A DNA stretch of 34,376 nucleotides from NCBI GenBank assembly GCA_016218715.1, contig JACRDG010000114.1, positions 1-34,376 of the forward strand. Reading direction: 5' to 3'. Origin of the DNA: Desulfomonile tiedjei. GTDB taxonomy: Bacteria > Desulfobacterota > Desulfomonilia > Desulfomonilales > Desulfomonilaceae. This document shows, in pieces, positions 1 through 9,040 of the stretch. The first letter of the stretch is position 1, and every line of letters starts with the position of its first letter. The notes below the pieces were generated by a model. That model had not been told where the DNA came from, ran no database searches, and worked only from the letters and a program-made list of their open reading frames with translations. The translations under genes were made by a program, and so were the position numbers.

Positions 1-73
1 AGCGACTTGTGTGGCATGTGGGTGACTGCTTGGAGCACTGGTGCCCCTAATACGGTTACGAATTTGGGGGACC

Positions 74-136
74 TTGGTGGGACTGGCATCTTGCCTGTCA
101 TTTCCTGATGGACAGGCAAGATGCCTGTCCCACCAA
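74..136. repeat. Dispersed palindrome, family 2, copy 1
   Basis: Two arms of about 26 bases (74-99 and 111-136) are reverse complements with about one mismatch, around an 11-base loop. The core reads GGCATCTTGCCTGTC. The same core recurs at 642-702 and 10976-11038, and in degenerate form near 34131. A tag-like stretch at about 49-64 precedes it, as also happens upstream of the 10976 copy. It lies 3' of the TfoX-domain gene, so it could act in transcript ends, but no T-tract follows. Confidence 0.85.
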
Positions 137-179
137 TACAGCCAGAGAGGCCGCGGTGATTCACGCCGCTGTGTAGTCA

Positions 180-506
180 CTATTTCTTGGGCAGGGTCTC
201 GACGAAGAGCCTTGCCTTCTTGAGCCACTTGTCCAGCTTGGCGCCAGCAAAGCCCTTCTCCTCGACCATGACCCATCCTTTCATGGGCCGGCCGGTGATG
301 TCGAAGTCCCGGACAAAGGAGGCTTTCTTGGCTTCGGCAGCCTCCTTTTCACCCAGCCTGAGGATCAGGTAATCCTTGTACACCCCGCAGAGCATGTTGC
401 CGTTCAGGAGGTAACAGACGCCGCCGAACATCTTCTTGCGGCCGACGTTTTCCCAGGTGGAAACCGTCTGAAATATGCGTTCATCGAGACTCTCGCTGTA
501 AGCCAT
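180..506 (-). CDS. TfoX/Sxy N-terminal domain protein
   Basis: This 108-residue protein matches the TfoX N-terminal domain alone: a motif around GRKKMFGGVCYLLNGNMLCG near residues 22-41, followed by the usual KDYLILRLG strand and a basic C-terminal helix rich in Lys. Full-length TfoX/Sxy competence regulators carry a second domain that is absent here. Stand-alone N-terminal versions are common and mostly uncharacterised, so a competence role should not be assumed. The reading frame extends upstream to 605, but the ATG at 506 follows an AGGAGA ribosome-binding site, and the upstream residues overlap repeat DNA. It stands alone between two repeat copies. Confidence 0.85.
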   Translation of the reverse strand: MAYSESLDERIFQTVSTWENVGRKKMFGGVCYLLNGNMLCGVYKDYLILRLGEKEAAEAKKASFVRDFDITGRPMKGWVMVEEKGFAGAKLDKWLKKARLFVETLPKK

Positions 507-567
507 GATCTGTCTCCTGAGCGATAATGTTGCAGACCGAAGCGCATCCGATAGTCGTCCGCAAACG

Positions 568-702
568 TATTCATGAAATGGAGCACTTAGTCTCGTTTTC
601 ATCAATACGGTCTCGCTTTGAGGCTCTACTCTTGGCTGTTAGTGGGGCCGGCATCTTGCCGGTCTATCAAGAAGTGACAGGCAAGATGCCTGTCCCATCA
701 AT
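568..702. repeat. Composite repeat: inverted tags plus family 2 palindrome, copy 2
   Basis: Positions 642-702 carry the GGCATCTTGCC palindrome. The stretch 586-702 is, by eye, more than 90% identical to the reverse complement of 10976-11092 (about nine differences in ~117 positions), so the element extends well beyond the palindrome. Its left end, 568-609, is itself an inverted repeat: TATTCATGAAA at 568-578 faces TTTTCATCAATA at 596-607. It fills the gap between the TfoX-domain gene and the DUF1841-like gene. No open reading frame inside looks real. Confidence 0.85.
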
Positions 703-778
703 ACAGCCAGCGAGGCCGCTGCCATGAACCGGAACAGCGTTCAGCGGGAATGCGCGACCGTATTTCGAAAAGGAGCAG

Positions 779-1156
779 TTAACTGACGTCTCTCACCCAA
801 CTGGTCGCCGTGAGAGATCTCAGATTCTCGTAGTACCTCTCGGTCGGGTCCCCTTCGGCCGATTCCGCGTGCATCAGCTTCGAGAGATGCTCGATCAGGA
901 TCAAGCCGATCGCGTGGATCGCGTCGTGCCGGTCGAGTCCTTCGGCCATGAGCCTTTCCAGCGTCTCCCGCACGACTTCGATCTTCTCGGCGATCTGGTT
1001 CTCAACAACCACGTGCGTCACAAAATGGATCTGCGGTCTTTGAATCGTCTCCTCTATCGGCTTATGGTAGGCCGCGACAAGGCGAATCTGCTCTATCTCT
1101 TCGAGCGCCAGCCACTCGGCGGGATCTGGCGCGGTTTGCGGGTCGTAGGTAGTCAT
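779..1156 (-). CDS. DUF1841-like protein
   Basis: The product is 125 residues, mostly helical and acidic, with no signal peptide or membrane segment. The central part (HFVTHVVVENQIA, then VRETLERLM and RHDAIHAIGLILIEHL) resembles the DUF1841 family of proteobacterial proteins of unknown function. The spaced histidines could bind a metal, which is a guess. The frame stays open upstream to 1426, but the ATG at 1156 follows a GGAGG site and the family resemblance begins only after it. It is divergent from ileS, with 272 bp between the two starts. Function is unknown. Confidence 0.7.
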   Translation of the reverse strand: MTTYDPQTAPDPAEWLALEEIEQIRLVAAYHKPIEETIQRPQIHFVTHVVVENQIAEKIEVVRETLERLMAEGLDRHDAIHAIGLILIEHLSKLMHAESAEGDPTERYYENLRSLTATSWVRDVS

Positions 1157-1291
1157 AGTCTCGTGTTCCTCCGGAAAGACAGACCGGGCTCTTCCCGGTG
1201 CCGTAGTCTCCCTATAGCACTCTTCGAGCTGTTGCAGCCAGAGAAAAAGCTTGGGAGATGGAGGGCGCGGCAAGAGGACGGGTCGCGGCCG

Positions 1292-1319
1292 TTGACTTTT
1301 CGCGATTCTCTGGTAAAAA
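1292..1319 (+). promoter_or_regulatory. Candidate sigma70-type promoter for ileS-lspA
   Basis: TTGACT at 1292-1297 and TAAAAA at 1314-1319 are 16 bases apart, with TGG just before the -10 (an extended -10 pattern). It lies about 110 bases before the ileS start, in the gap between divergent genes. The match is by eye only. No T-box signature was recognised in the leader. Confidence 0.4.
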
Positions 1320-1428
1320 AGAAAGTTTATACCCCTTGCTGCGGCACGAGCCCGATGAACCGTGCGTTCGTCGGATCGTGCGGCGGCGACGGCAGCGTGC
1401 GGAGCGTCAAATCCCGCGGAGGGCATCG

Positions 1429-4233
1429 ATGGATTACAAGGACACCCTGAATCTTCCCAAAACTTCGTTCCCCATGAGGGCGAACCTGCCCAAGAAAGAG
1501 CCCGAGATGCTCAAGGCGTGGGAAGCGGAGAAGATGTATCAGAAAATCCTGCAAGCAAGCCGGGGACGGGAAAAATACATCCTCCACGACGGCCCTCCGT
1601 ACGCGAACGGGAATATCCACCTCGGGACGGCCCTGAACAAAATACTCAAGGACATCATAGTTAAATCCAAGTTCATGGCCGGGTACGATTCCGATTACGT
1701 TCCGGGATGGGACTGCCACGGGCTCCCCATCGAGCATCAGGTGGACAAGGAACTGGGCGAGAAGAAGCTCCGCATGACCAGTCTTCAGGTGCGCCAGCGG
1801 TGTCGCAAGTACGCAGAGAAATTCATCGACATCCAGAGAGAAGAATTCAAGCGGCTCGGCGTATTCGGCGAATGGGAAGACCCGTACCTGACCATGAAGT
1901 ACTCCTATCAGGCCACCATCGTCAGGGAACAGGGGAAGTTCTTCTCCAGCGGTGCGGTCTATCGCGGCAAGAAACCGGTTTACTGGTGCGCTTCGTGCGT
2001 TACCGCGCTGGCTGAGGCTGAAGTCGAATACATGGACGCTGCCTCGCCGTCCATCTACGTCCGGTTTCCCGCTCGGGAAGACTTTTCCCGGCTAATCCCC
2101 GAAACCAAGGGCAAGCGCGTCTATGTGGTCATCTGGACCACCACCCCCTGGACGATTCCCGCCAACCTCGCCATCGCGGTCCACCCGGACGAGTCGTATG
2201 CAGCAGTGGAATCGGGCGACGATGTGTACATCCTGGCCGAGAGACTTGTCCCCATCAACATGGAACTCTTCGGCATCACCGACTATCGTATCGTAGCAAC
2301 CTTCCCCGGAACCGCCCTGGAAGGACTCGTCTGCTCGCATCCTATCTACGACAGGGCGTCGCAGCTCATCCTCGCGCCTTTCGTGACGCTCGACACCGGC
2401 ACCGGCTGCGTCCACATCGCTCCGGGGCACGGCCAGGAAGACTACGAGGTCGGCCTCAAATACAACATCGACGTGTACGCTCCTCTGGACGATCACGGCA
2501 GATTCACGGACGAAGTGGAGTTCTTCAAGGGAAAATTCGTCTTCGACGCGAATACGGACGTGATCGCCAAGTTGAAAGAGCTGGGCGCGTTGATGGCCTC
2601 CGAAAGGATGGAACACAGTTATCCGCATTGCTGGCGGTGCAAGCAGCCGGTGATCTTCCGCGCGACCCATCAGTGGTTCATTTCCATGGAAAAGACGGGG
2701 CTTCGCAAGAAGGCACTGGAAGCGATCGACACGGTGAGCTGGATTCCGAGATGGGGGAGAGACCGCATCTACGGCATGATCCAGCACCGGCCGGACTGGT
2801 GCATATCCCGCCAGCGGAGCTGGGGCGTTCCGATCGTCGCGCTGCGCTGCGCAGATTGCGGCGAAATCGTGGCCCCTCCGGAGCTGTTCGAACGGGTCGC
2901 TCAGCTCTTCGAGCAGCAGGGCGCGGACGCGTGGTTCGAGACCAAGTTGGAAGATTTACTCCCCAACGGGCCGGCCTGTCCTTCCTGCAACAGCTCTGCC
3001 TTGGTCAAGGAGACCGACATCCTGGACGTCTGGTTCGATTCCGGGGTGAGCTGGGCCGCGGTCTGTGAAGCACGCTCGAATCTCGGCTATCCGTGCCAGC
3101 TCTACCTCGAGGGGAGCGATCAACACCGCGGGTGGTTCCACAGCGCGTTGCTCACGTCGGTGGGCACGCGAGGCCGAGCCCCTTATGCGGCAGTGCTCAC
3201 CCACGGGTTCGTGGTGGACGGCCAGGGGAAGAAGATGTCCAAATCGCTGGGCAACGTGATCCAGCCCAGTGAAATCATCACGAAGTACGGCGCGGACATC
3301 TTGCGGCTTTGGGTATCCGCGGAAGATTATCGAGACGACATCCGGATTTCACCGGAGATACTCGAACGTCTGGCAGAAGCGTACCGACGCATCCGGAACA
3401 CGTGCCGGTTCCTCCTTGGAAATCTCTCCGATTTCGATCCGGCCGAGGCCATGGTCCCTGCAGATCAGCTCACCGAGCTTGACCGCTTCGCCCTGGACGG
3501 GCTGAACCGGATCATTCGCCGGGTCAGGGGGGCGTACGAGGAATTCGAGTTTCACGTAGCCTTTCACACGCTGTACAACTACTGTACAGTTGACCTCTCC
3601 GCTCTGTACCTCGATATCCTGAAAGACCGGCTCTACTGCGAGAAGACCGATGGTAGGCTCCGGCGATCTTCCCAGACGGTACTTTACCGGATTCTATCCG
3701 CTCTGGTGAGACTGATGGCTCCCCTCGTGCCGTTCACCGCGGAAGAGGTCTGGGCTCAGGTCCCACGCGGAGCCAATGAGCCCGCAAGCGTGCATTTGAG
3801 TGCATTCCCCGAGCCGATCGTCGAAGTGACCCTAAGCGACGCGGAGCGCGACCGATGGGAAACGCTGCTCGCCGTGCGCCAGGAGGCCTATCGGGCGCTG
3901 GAAGAGGCACGCGCGGGGAAACTCATCGGCTCTTCACTGGAAGCCAAGGTACTCATTGAAGGATCGGCTGAGGTCGTGCAGGCTGTCTCTGCCATGGAGG
4001 ACCCCGAGGCGTTCTTCATCGTGTCCCAGTTGGAGCTTCGGGCTTCGGAAATCCCGGCGGAACGGGCTGAAGACAAGGTAGCGGTCAGCGTGACCGTCTC
4101 CCGGAGTGAAGGAGCCAAGTGCCCTCGATGCTGGACATGGGATCCGGAAACCGGCACGGATAAGGACTATCCCGAAGTTTGCCCGCGGTGTGCCGGCGTG
4201 CTGAAGGAGTCCGGGATCACTCTGAAGGAGTAG
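1429..4233 (+). CDS. ileS: Isoleucyl-tRNA synthetase
   Basis: Class Ia synthetase that charges tRNA-Ile in the cytoplasm. At 934 residues it is close to the 938 of E. coli IleRS. Visible parts are the [16 protein letters not shown] region (HIGH-type motif at residues 64-67), the [13 protein letters not shown] block, the CP1 editing domain with [13 protein letters not shown], the KMSKS loop at 602-606, the anticodon-binding domain, and a C-terminal zinc finger with Cys898, Cys901, Cys918 and Cys921. The fourth residue of the HIGH motif is Thr, not His. The frame is open upstream to 1258, but ATG 1429 follows a GCGGAGGG site and gives the normal N-terminus. The zinc finger marks the bacterial, mupirocin-sensitive subtype. 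It is followed about 100 bp later by lspA. Confidence 0.97.
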   Translation: MDYKDTLNLPKTSFPMRANLPKKEPEMLKAWEAEKMYQKILQASRGREKYILHDGPPYANGNIHLGTALNKILKDIIVKSKFMAGYDSDYVPGWDCHGLPIEHQVDKELGEKKLRMTSLQVRQRCRKYAEKFIDIQREEFKRLGVFGEWEDPYLTMKYSYQATIVREQGKFFSSGAVYRGKKPVYWCASCVTALAEAEVEYMDAASPSIYVRFPAREDFSRLIPETKGKRVYVVIWTTTPWTIPANLAIAVHPDESYAAVESGDDVYILAERLVPINMELFGITDYRIVATFPGTALEGLVCSHPIYDRASQLILAPFVTLDTGTGCVHIAPGHGQEDYEVGLKYNIDVYAPLDDHGRFTDEVEFFKGKFVFDANTDVIAKLKELGALMASERMEHSYPHCWRCKQPVIFRATHQWFISMEKTGLRKKALEAIDTVSWIPRWGRDRIYGMIQHRPDWCISRQRSWGVPIVALRCADCGEIVAPPELFERVAQLFEQQGADAWFETKLEDLLPNGPACPSCNSSALVKETDILDVWFDSGVSWAAVCEARSNLGYPCQLYLEGSDQHRGWFHSALLTSVGTRGRAPYAAVLTHGFVVDGQGKKMSKSLGNVIQPSEIITKYGADILRLWVSAEDYRDDIRISPEILERLAEAYRRIRNTCRFLLGNLSDFDPAEAMVPADQLTELDRFALDGLNRIIRRVRGAYEEFEFHVAFHTLYNYCTVDLSALYLDILKDRLYCEKTDGRLRRSSQTVLYRILSALVRLMAPLVPFTAEEVWAQVPRGANEPASVHLSAFPEPIVEVTLSDAERDRWETLLAVRQEAYRALEEARAGKLIGSSLEAKVLIEGSAEVVQAVSAMEDPEAFFIVSQLELRASEIPAERAEDKVAVSVTVSRSEGAKCPRCWTWDPETGTDKDYPEVCPRCAGVLKESGITLKE

Positions 4234-4332
4234 CGCCGAACGGCTCTCAAACAGGGACCATCCCGCCCGTGCTTACCTCATCGCGTCCGCAGCGAGAGGA
4301 CGAACTACACCACGAGGTCGGTGCCCCACAAA

Positions 4333-4860
4333 ATGACCAGCATGCATCGCGGCAGAAGGATTCTCATATTTGGAATCATATCGGTACTGATCGTGGTCGC
4401 GGATCAGGTGACGAAGTACCTGATCGTGGCCTGGCTGCCGGTGAACAGCGGCCTGACCGTCATCCCCGGATTCCTCGATATCATCCACGTGCGAAATACA
4501 GGAGCCGCGTTCGGAATCGGTGCTGACAGCGCCTGGACCTTCCGAGGCGGGTTCTTCATTCTCATGTCGTTTGCGGTACTTGCGGTGATCGTTTGGATGC
4601 TGATTTCCGGGCCTGCTGTCGATACGTTGCTCGTGACCACGTACGCCCTTTTTTGTGGCGGAGCGGTGGGGAATCTCGTGGATCGGTTGCGGTTCGGCGC
4701 GGTGGTCGATTTTATCGACGTGCATTGGGGGGACCTTCACTGGCCCGCGTTCAACGTGGCCGACTCAGCGCTCTGTGTGGGGGTCGCGCTGTTCTTTGTG
4801 CACTTTCTCTTGGCAAAGGATACGGTAAGGGTTGATACCGTTTCACATGGAGAGAAGTAA
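4333..4860 (+). CDS. lspA: Lipoprotein signal peptidase (signal peptidase II)
   Basis: Inner-membrane aspartyl protease that cuts the signal peptide of prolipoproteins after lipid attachment. Counting from ATG 4333 (175 residues), there are four hydrophobic segments, ADQVTKYL near residue 23, the NTGAAFG motif at 55-61, and the two catalytic aspartates: Asp126 in VVDFID and Asp144 in FNVAD. The order ileS-lspA is a common bacterial arrangement. A GTG at 4321 and an ATG at 4342 are alternative starts; none has an ideal ribosome-binding site. Several lipoproteins in this window (29120-32610) would be substrates. Confidence 0.95.
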   Translation: MTSMHRGRRILIFGIISVLIVVADQVTKYLIVAWLPVNSGLTVIPGFLDIIHVRNTGAAFGIGADSAWTFRGGFFILMSFAVLAVIVWMLISGPAVDTLLVTTYALFCGGAVGNLVDRLRFGAVVDFIDVHWGDLHWPAFNVADSALCVGVALFFVHFLLAKDTVRVDTVSHGEK

Positions 4861-5080
4861 TCCGGGGAGCGCCTTTTTGACAATGAATTTTATCCTTAGC
4901 TCAGCTTCGCCCGGCATCGAAAATCTGGTTCAGGCCGTGTGCCTGGATCGTCGTAGGGGAGGCGTTTACCCCATCCTTGCTCTCATTGCAGTCTCGGAGC
5001 TGGCGGACGATAAGCCCTGCCCCTACTACGGTCTCCCTCTGTCAGGCGCGTGTCCCATTCCTAAGTACAGGTATTCATAA

Positions 5081-5220
5081 GTACGGTCGCAGATTCTCCG
5101 ACGTCACCCCGGCGAAGGCCGGGGTCCAGAAATCCTGGATTCCGGCCTTCGCCGGCGTGACGAACGAAGATTCCAGCAAGCAAGGCAAGCGGCACCGAAC
5201 TTACGAAAACGTGTACTAAG
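5081..5220. repeat. Composite repeat: tags around a family 1 palindrome (copy A)
   Basis: The inner palindrome at 5102-5162 pairs CGTCACCCCGGCGAAGGCC with the matching CCTTCGCCGGCGTGACG arm around a TCCAG...CTGGA core. The left tag at 5081-5095 (GTACGGTCGCAGATT) matches 10952-10966 at about 13 of 15 bases. The right tag at 5205-5220 (GAAAACGTGTACTAAG) matches 11077-11092 at 15 of 16. The palindrome core recurs at 10841-10911 and 17980-18060. The rest of 4861-5295 holds no gene that I can support; GGGGAGCGCCTTTTTGA just after lspA may be a remnant of the hairpin family seen at 11113. Confidence 0.8.
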
Positions 5221-5295
5221 CTCTCGTGGCCGAATCTTTGCCTTAATTTGTGCGGGTCCAAACGAAAGAACATCCGGATCTTCACTCCAAACTTC

Positions 5296-7515
5296 TCACA
5301 ACAACTTGTCGAGCGTTATCGGCAGGTCTCGGATGCGTTTGCCGGTGGCGTGGAAAACGGCATTGGCGATCGCCGCTGCAACGCCGACTATGCCGATCTC
5401 ACCCAGCCCTTTGGCACCGAGCGGGTTGACGGCCTCGTCTTGTTCTTGAACGAAGATCACCTCGATGTCATGCACGTCGGCGTTGACCGGGACGTGGTAG
5501 TCCGCCAGGTTGTGGGTCATGATCCGCCCGAAGGTGTGGTCGATCACGCTCTCCTCTTCCAACGCGGTGCCGATGCCCATGACGATCGCGCCGAGAACCT
5601 GACTCCGCGCCGTCTTCGGGTTCAGGATGCGCCCGGCCGCAACAGCGCCGACGACCCGCATAACGCGAATCGTGCCGAGGTCTTCATCGATCCGCACCTC
5701 CGTGAACACCGCCGAATGGGCGAAGCGCGAGTATTGCATCTGTTCCGGGGTGGGTCCGGCGGACGCTTTCTCTTCGATAGCGCTGAGCCCGCCATGCCGC
5801 ATCGCCTCGATGAGAGAAACGGCCCGAGACGAGTCGTTGTGCGATCGAATTTGTCCGTCGACAAACCTCACGTTGTCCAGCTTGGTGTTGGCGAGCGGCG
5901 AGCCATCGATCTTCCGCGCTAATTGGAATAGCTTTTTGCGTATTTTCTCACAGACGGCCTTGACCGCTGATCCGACCGTGGATGCCGTGAACGATCCGCC
6001 TTCCACAGGCGATTTCGAAAGGGACGAATCGCCGAGCTTGAACGTCACATCCTCGATCGGCAGCCCGAGCATCTCTGCGGCAATCTGGGTCATGATCGTG
6101 TACGTGCCGGTGCCGATATCCGCCGTTGCACTGCTGACCGTGAGCCTGCCGTCGGCAGTCAGCGTTGCTTTCGCGTCCGCCGTGATATGAAATGCCTCCC
6201 AGACGCCTCCCGCCATCCCCCAGCCGATCAGCACATTGCCCTCCCGCATTGACCGGGGCTGGGGGTTGCGTCTCGCCCAGCCGAACTTCTCCGCTCCGAG
6301 CCGGTAACAGGCGCGGAGTTCTTTGCTAGAGAACGGCTTGCCTTCGTTCTGGTCCCTTTCGGCGTAATTCTTCAGCCTCAGCTCGATCGGGTCGATGCCC
6401 ACCTTGAAGGCAAGCTCATCCATGGCGCATTCAAGCGCGTGCAAGCCCCACACAGCCCCAGGCGCACGCATATCGCCCGGCGTGTGCAGGTCGAGCTTCA
6501 CTACCGTATGGCTAAGCTCGACGTTGTCGCAACGGTAGAGCAGGCCCGACCAGTTGACGACGGTCTCGCTGTAGTCTTCGAACTGCGAGGTCTCAGCTAT
6601 CGCCTTGTGAGTGATAGCCTCGAGCGTGCCGTCGGGCGCGGCTCCCAGAGCGACGCGCTGCCAGATAGCGGGACGGTGCGTGAAGGTGAACATCTGCTGA
6701 CGCATGAGCGAAACTCGGACCGAGCGCTTCAACTCCCGCGCGGCCAAGACGGCCAAGAATACCTGATACACGGGGCGCAGCCCCGCACCAAATGCCCCGC
6801 CGACGAACGGCGAGAGAACGCGCAGGTCTCCCTTTGAGTAACCGAACACGTTACAAAGGTAGTTTTGAACGTTCTGCACCCCTTGGGTTTTATCGTACAC
6901 GAGGAGCCTGCCATTCTCCTCCCGAAGTACGGTCGTTGCAAACGGCTCCATCGGGTTGTGATGCTCAATTGGCGCACTATACTCCTCTTCCAGGCGCACA
7001 ATGGCCTCGGCAAAGGCCTTCTCCGCGTTGCCGCGCGACTCCGGCGGCGGAATGAATTCCCTGGGTCTCGGTTGATAAGCCCTTTCCCGCTCCTCATTCA
7101 GATTCGTGGCATGCGCGTCGCGCTCGTACCCGATCCGAACGAGTGACGCCGCGTAATGTGCGAGTTCAAAGGTGTCAGCGACGACCAGAGCGACAGGTTG
7201 GGCGCTGTACCTGATCTCGCCGTCGTGCAGCGGGCGAAAAGGGGATCCGGGAGGTGCGACCTCGTCGCTATAGCTGTTGTCGGACTGTGCGAGCAGCGGG
7301 CTGTTTTCATGGGTGAATACTTGCAACACGCCCGGCAGTCGGAGCGCCTCGGCGACGTCGATCCGGGTGATCCTCCCTTTCGCAATGGCGCTGGAAACGA
7401 CAACACCGTAGACAAGACCGGGGACGTTGTACTCGGCTGCGTACTTCGCTGCGCCGGTCACCTTGGCACGTCCATCAACGCGGCTGATCGGCTTTCCGAT
7501 GTGCTCGGTCCTCAT
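5296..7515 (-). CDS. paoC: Molybdenum hydroxylase large subunit, PaoC-type aldehyde oxidoreductase
   Basis: Molybdopterin-binding catalytic subunit of a xanthine dehydrogenase-family enzyme. Members oxidise aldehydes or N-heterocycles, passing electrons to FeS and FAD subunits. Its 739 residues are close to the 732 of E. coli PaoC. It starts with the usual GKPISRVDGRAKVTGAAKYAAE, has a Gly-rich GGAFGAGLRP Mo-cofactor segment and EGGSFTAST, and ends with GAKGLGEIG, where Glu706 is the expected catalytic base. ATG 7515 follows AAGGAGG and overlaps the end of the FAD-subunit gene by four bases. Similarity runs along the whole length to PaoC rather than to CO dehydrogenase CoxL, whose active-site Cys loop is not seen. 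Substrate is unknown; aromatic aldehydes are a guess by homology. Confidence 0.93.
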   Translation of the reverse strand: MRTEHIGKPISRVDGRAKVTGAAKYAAEYNVPGLVYGVVVSSAIAKGRITRIDVAEALRLPGVLQVFTHENSPLLAQSDNSYSDEVAPPGSPFRPLHDGEIRYSAQPVALVVADTFELAHYAASLVRIGYERDAHATNLNEERERAYQPRPREFIPPPESRGNAEKAFAEAIVRLEEEYSAPIEHHNPMEPFATTVLREENGRLLVYDKTQGVQNVQNYLCNVFGYSKGDLRVLSPFVGGAFGAGLRPVYQVFLAVLAARELKRSVRVSLMRQQMFTFTHRPAIWQRVALGAAPDGTLEAITHKAIAETSQFEDYSETVVNWSGLLYRCDNVELSHTVVKLDLHTPGDMRAPGAVWGLHALECAMDELAFKVGIDPIELRLKNYAERDQNEGKPFSSKELRACYRLGAEKFGWARRNPQPRSMREGNVLIGWGMAGGVWEAFHITADAKATLTADGRLTVSSATADIGTGTYTIMTQIAAEMLGLPIEDVTFKLGDSSLSKSPVEGGSFTASTVGSAVKAVCEKIRKKLFQLARKIDGSPLANTKLDNVRFVDGQIRSHNDSSRAVSLIEAMRHGGLSAIEEKASAGPTPEQMQYSRFAHSAVFTEVRIDEDLGTIRVMRVVGAVAAGRILNPKTARSQVLGAIVMGIGTALEEESVIDHTFGRIMTHNLADYHVPVNADVHDIEVIFVQEQDEAVNPLGAKGLGEIGIVGVAAAIANAVFHATGKRIRDLPITLDKLL

Positions 7516-8507
7516 GAGTGTGCCTCCTTGAAAGACGCCTGGCTCAGGGCGCGCACAATGGCGAGCTTCGCCAGCTCGATCTTGAACCTGTTGCGGCCGA
7601 AACCCTTGGCGTCGCGAAGCAGCGCTTCGGCGACTCGCTTGAAGTTCTCCCGGGTGGCGCTCTGACCGTGCAGCATTGTCTCGGTCTGGGGGTCACGCCA
7701 CGGCTTGTGCGCCACACCACCCAGCGCGAGCCTGGCTTCCGTAATCGTGTTGCCGTCCATTTCCAGCGCGGCGGCCACCGAAACCAGAGCGAAGGCGTAT
7801 GACGCGCGGTCACGAATCTTCAGATACGCGTGGTGTTCTGCAAAACCTCTTGCGGGCAGATCGACACCCGTGATGATCTCGTCGGCTTGCAGGTTTGTGT
7901 CGATATTCGGCGTGTCGCCGGGAAGGCGGTGAAACGCGGCGAAGGGGACGACGCGCTCTCCCACTGACCCGGTAACCCGGACGACCGCCTCCAGTGCAGC
8001 CAGCGCGACGCACATGTCGGATGGGTGCGAGGCAATACAGGCCGCGCTCGTCCCCAGGATAGCGTGAGCGCGGTTGAACCCCGCGATGGCGGAGCAGCCC
8101 ACCCCGGGCGTGCGCTTGTTGCAGGGCGTAGCAGTGTCGTAGAAGTAGCAGCAGCGCGTCCTCTGCAGCAGGTTGCCTCCTACCGTCGCCATGTTGCGGA
8201 GCTGTGGCGATGCGCCGGCCAGGATAGCCTTCGACAGCAACGGATAGCGCCGCTCGATCTCTTTATGGTAGGCGACATCTGTGTTCGTCGCGAGCGCACC
8301 GAGCCGCAATCCGCCGTCTGATCTTGGGCGAATTCCCCCCAGGGTAAGGCGAGTGATGTCGATGAGCCGGCTCGGACGCTCTACGTTCTCCTTCATCAGG
8401 TCGATCAAATTCGTGCCGCCTGCAATGAACTTGGCCGCTCCGTCCGCGGCGACCTCACGCAAGGCGGTTGCCACGTCGTCGGCTCGGGTGTAGCTAAAAC
8501 TGTTCAT
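7512..8507 (-). CDS. paoB: Molybdenum hydroxylase FAD subunit, PaoB-type
   Basis: FAD-binding medium subunit of 331 residues (E. coli PaoB has 318). The FAD signatures are AKFIAGGTNLIDLMK near residue 30 and ATVGGNLLQRTRC near 108-119. Beyond the usual fold it carries the extra cysteines typical of PaoB: Cys120, Cys129 and Cys138 at equal spacing, plus Cys157, which in PaoB hold an additional [4Fe-4S] cluster. This places the operon in the PaoABC subgroup rather than with generic xanthine dehydrogenases. The frame runs upstream to 8579, but ATG 8507 gives the family start and a four-base overlap with the iron-sulfur subunit gene. The gene is translationally coupled on both sides. Confidence 0.93.
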   Translation of the reverse strand: MNSFSYTRADDVATALREVAADGAAKFIAGGTNLIDLMKENVERPSRLIDITRLTLGGIRPRSDGGLRLGALATNTDVAYHKEIERRYPLLSKAILAGASPQLRNMATVGGNLLQRTRCCYFYDTATPCNKRTPGVGCSAIAGFNRAHAILGTSAACIASHPSDMCVALAALEAVVRVTGSVGERVVPFAAFHRLPGDTPNIDTNLQADEIITGVDLPARGFAEHHAYLKIRDRASYAFALVSVAAALEMDGNTITEARLALGGVAHKPWRDPQTETMLHGQSATRENFKRVAEALLRDAKGFGRNRFKIELAKLAIVRALSQASFKEAHS

Positions 8508-9040
8508 TCTTCGTCCCCCCGTTCCCCCATCCGACTCACTTGTTCGATTGCGGCGACGATATTGGCGTAAGCCCCGCATCGGCAGATGTTCCCACTCATC
8601 AGTTCGCGGATGTCTTCGGGCGATTTTGCTTTGCCTTCACGGAGCAACCCTACGGCAGAACAGATCTGGCCTGGAGTGCAGTACCCACATTGGAAGGCGT
8701 CGTGCTCGACGAAAGCCTTCTGCAAGGGGTGGAGCACTTCTCCCTCTGCAAGGCCTTCGATCGTCGTCACCTCTGCGCCGTCGTGCATGATCGCCAGGGT
8801 CAGGCAGGAGGTGATTCGCTTGCCGTTCACGAGGACCGTGCAGGCCCCACATTGGCCGTGATCGCACCCCTTCTTCGTCCCGGTCAGACCAAGGTGTTCG
8901 CGCAGGGCGTCGAGCAGTGTTGTCCAGGGAGCGATCTCTATCTGTTTTACTGCTCCATTGACCTTGAGGGTAATTCCATTTTTCGTGGGCAACGAAACTG
9001 TCGCCTTCGTGGCGGCGTCAGCCTTTGGCTTGCTGTTCAT
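8504..9040 (-). CDS. paoA: Molybdenum hydroxylase [2Fe-2S] subunit, PaoA-type, without a Tat signal
   Basis: Small subunit with two [2Fe-2S] clusters, 178 residues. Cys59, Cys64, Cys67 and Cys79 form the plant-ferredoxin-type site (GCDHGQCGACTVL), and Cys118, Cys121, Cys153 and Cys155 form the second (QCGYCTPGQ ... NICRCGAYANI). E. coli PaoA begins with a twin-arginine signal that exports the complex to the periplasm. Here the N-terminus is a short Lys/Ala-rich stretch with no RR motif and no hydrophobic core, so a cytoplasmic enzyme is inferred. ATG 9040 sits five bases after AAGGAG; the GTG at 9046 overlaps that site and is unlikely. First gene of the three-gene operon. No PaoD/XdhC-type chaperone gene is in the window. 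Confidence 0.93.
   Translation of the reverse strand: MNSKPKADAATKATVSLPTKNGITLKVNGAVKQIEIAPWTTLLDALREHLGLTGTKKGCDHGQCGACTVLVNGKRITSCLTLAIMHDGAEVTTIEGLAEGEVLHPLQKAFVEHDAFQCGYCTPGQICSAVGLLREGKAKSPEDIRELMSGNICRCGAYANIVAAIEQVSRMGERGDEE

Noticed and set aside
1157-1428. T-box riboswitch before ileS
   Set aside because: No T-box consensus, antiterminator or terminator pair could be recognised.
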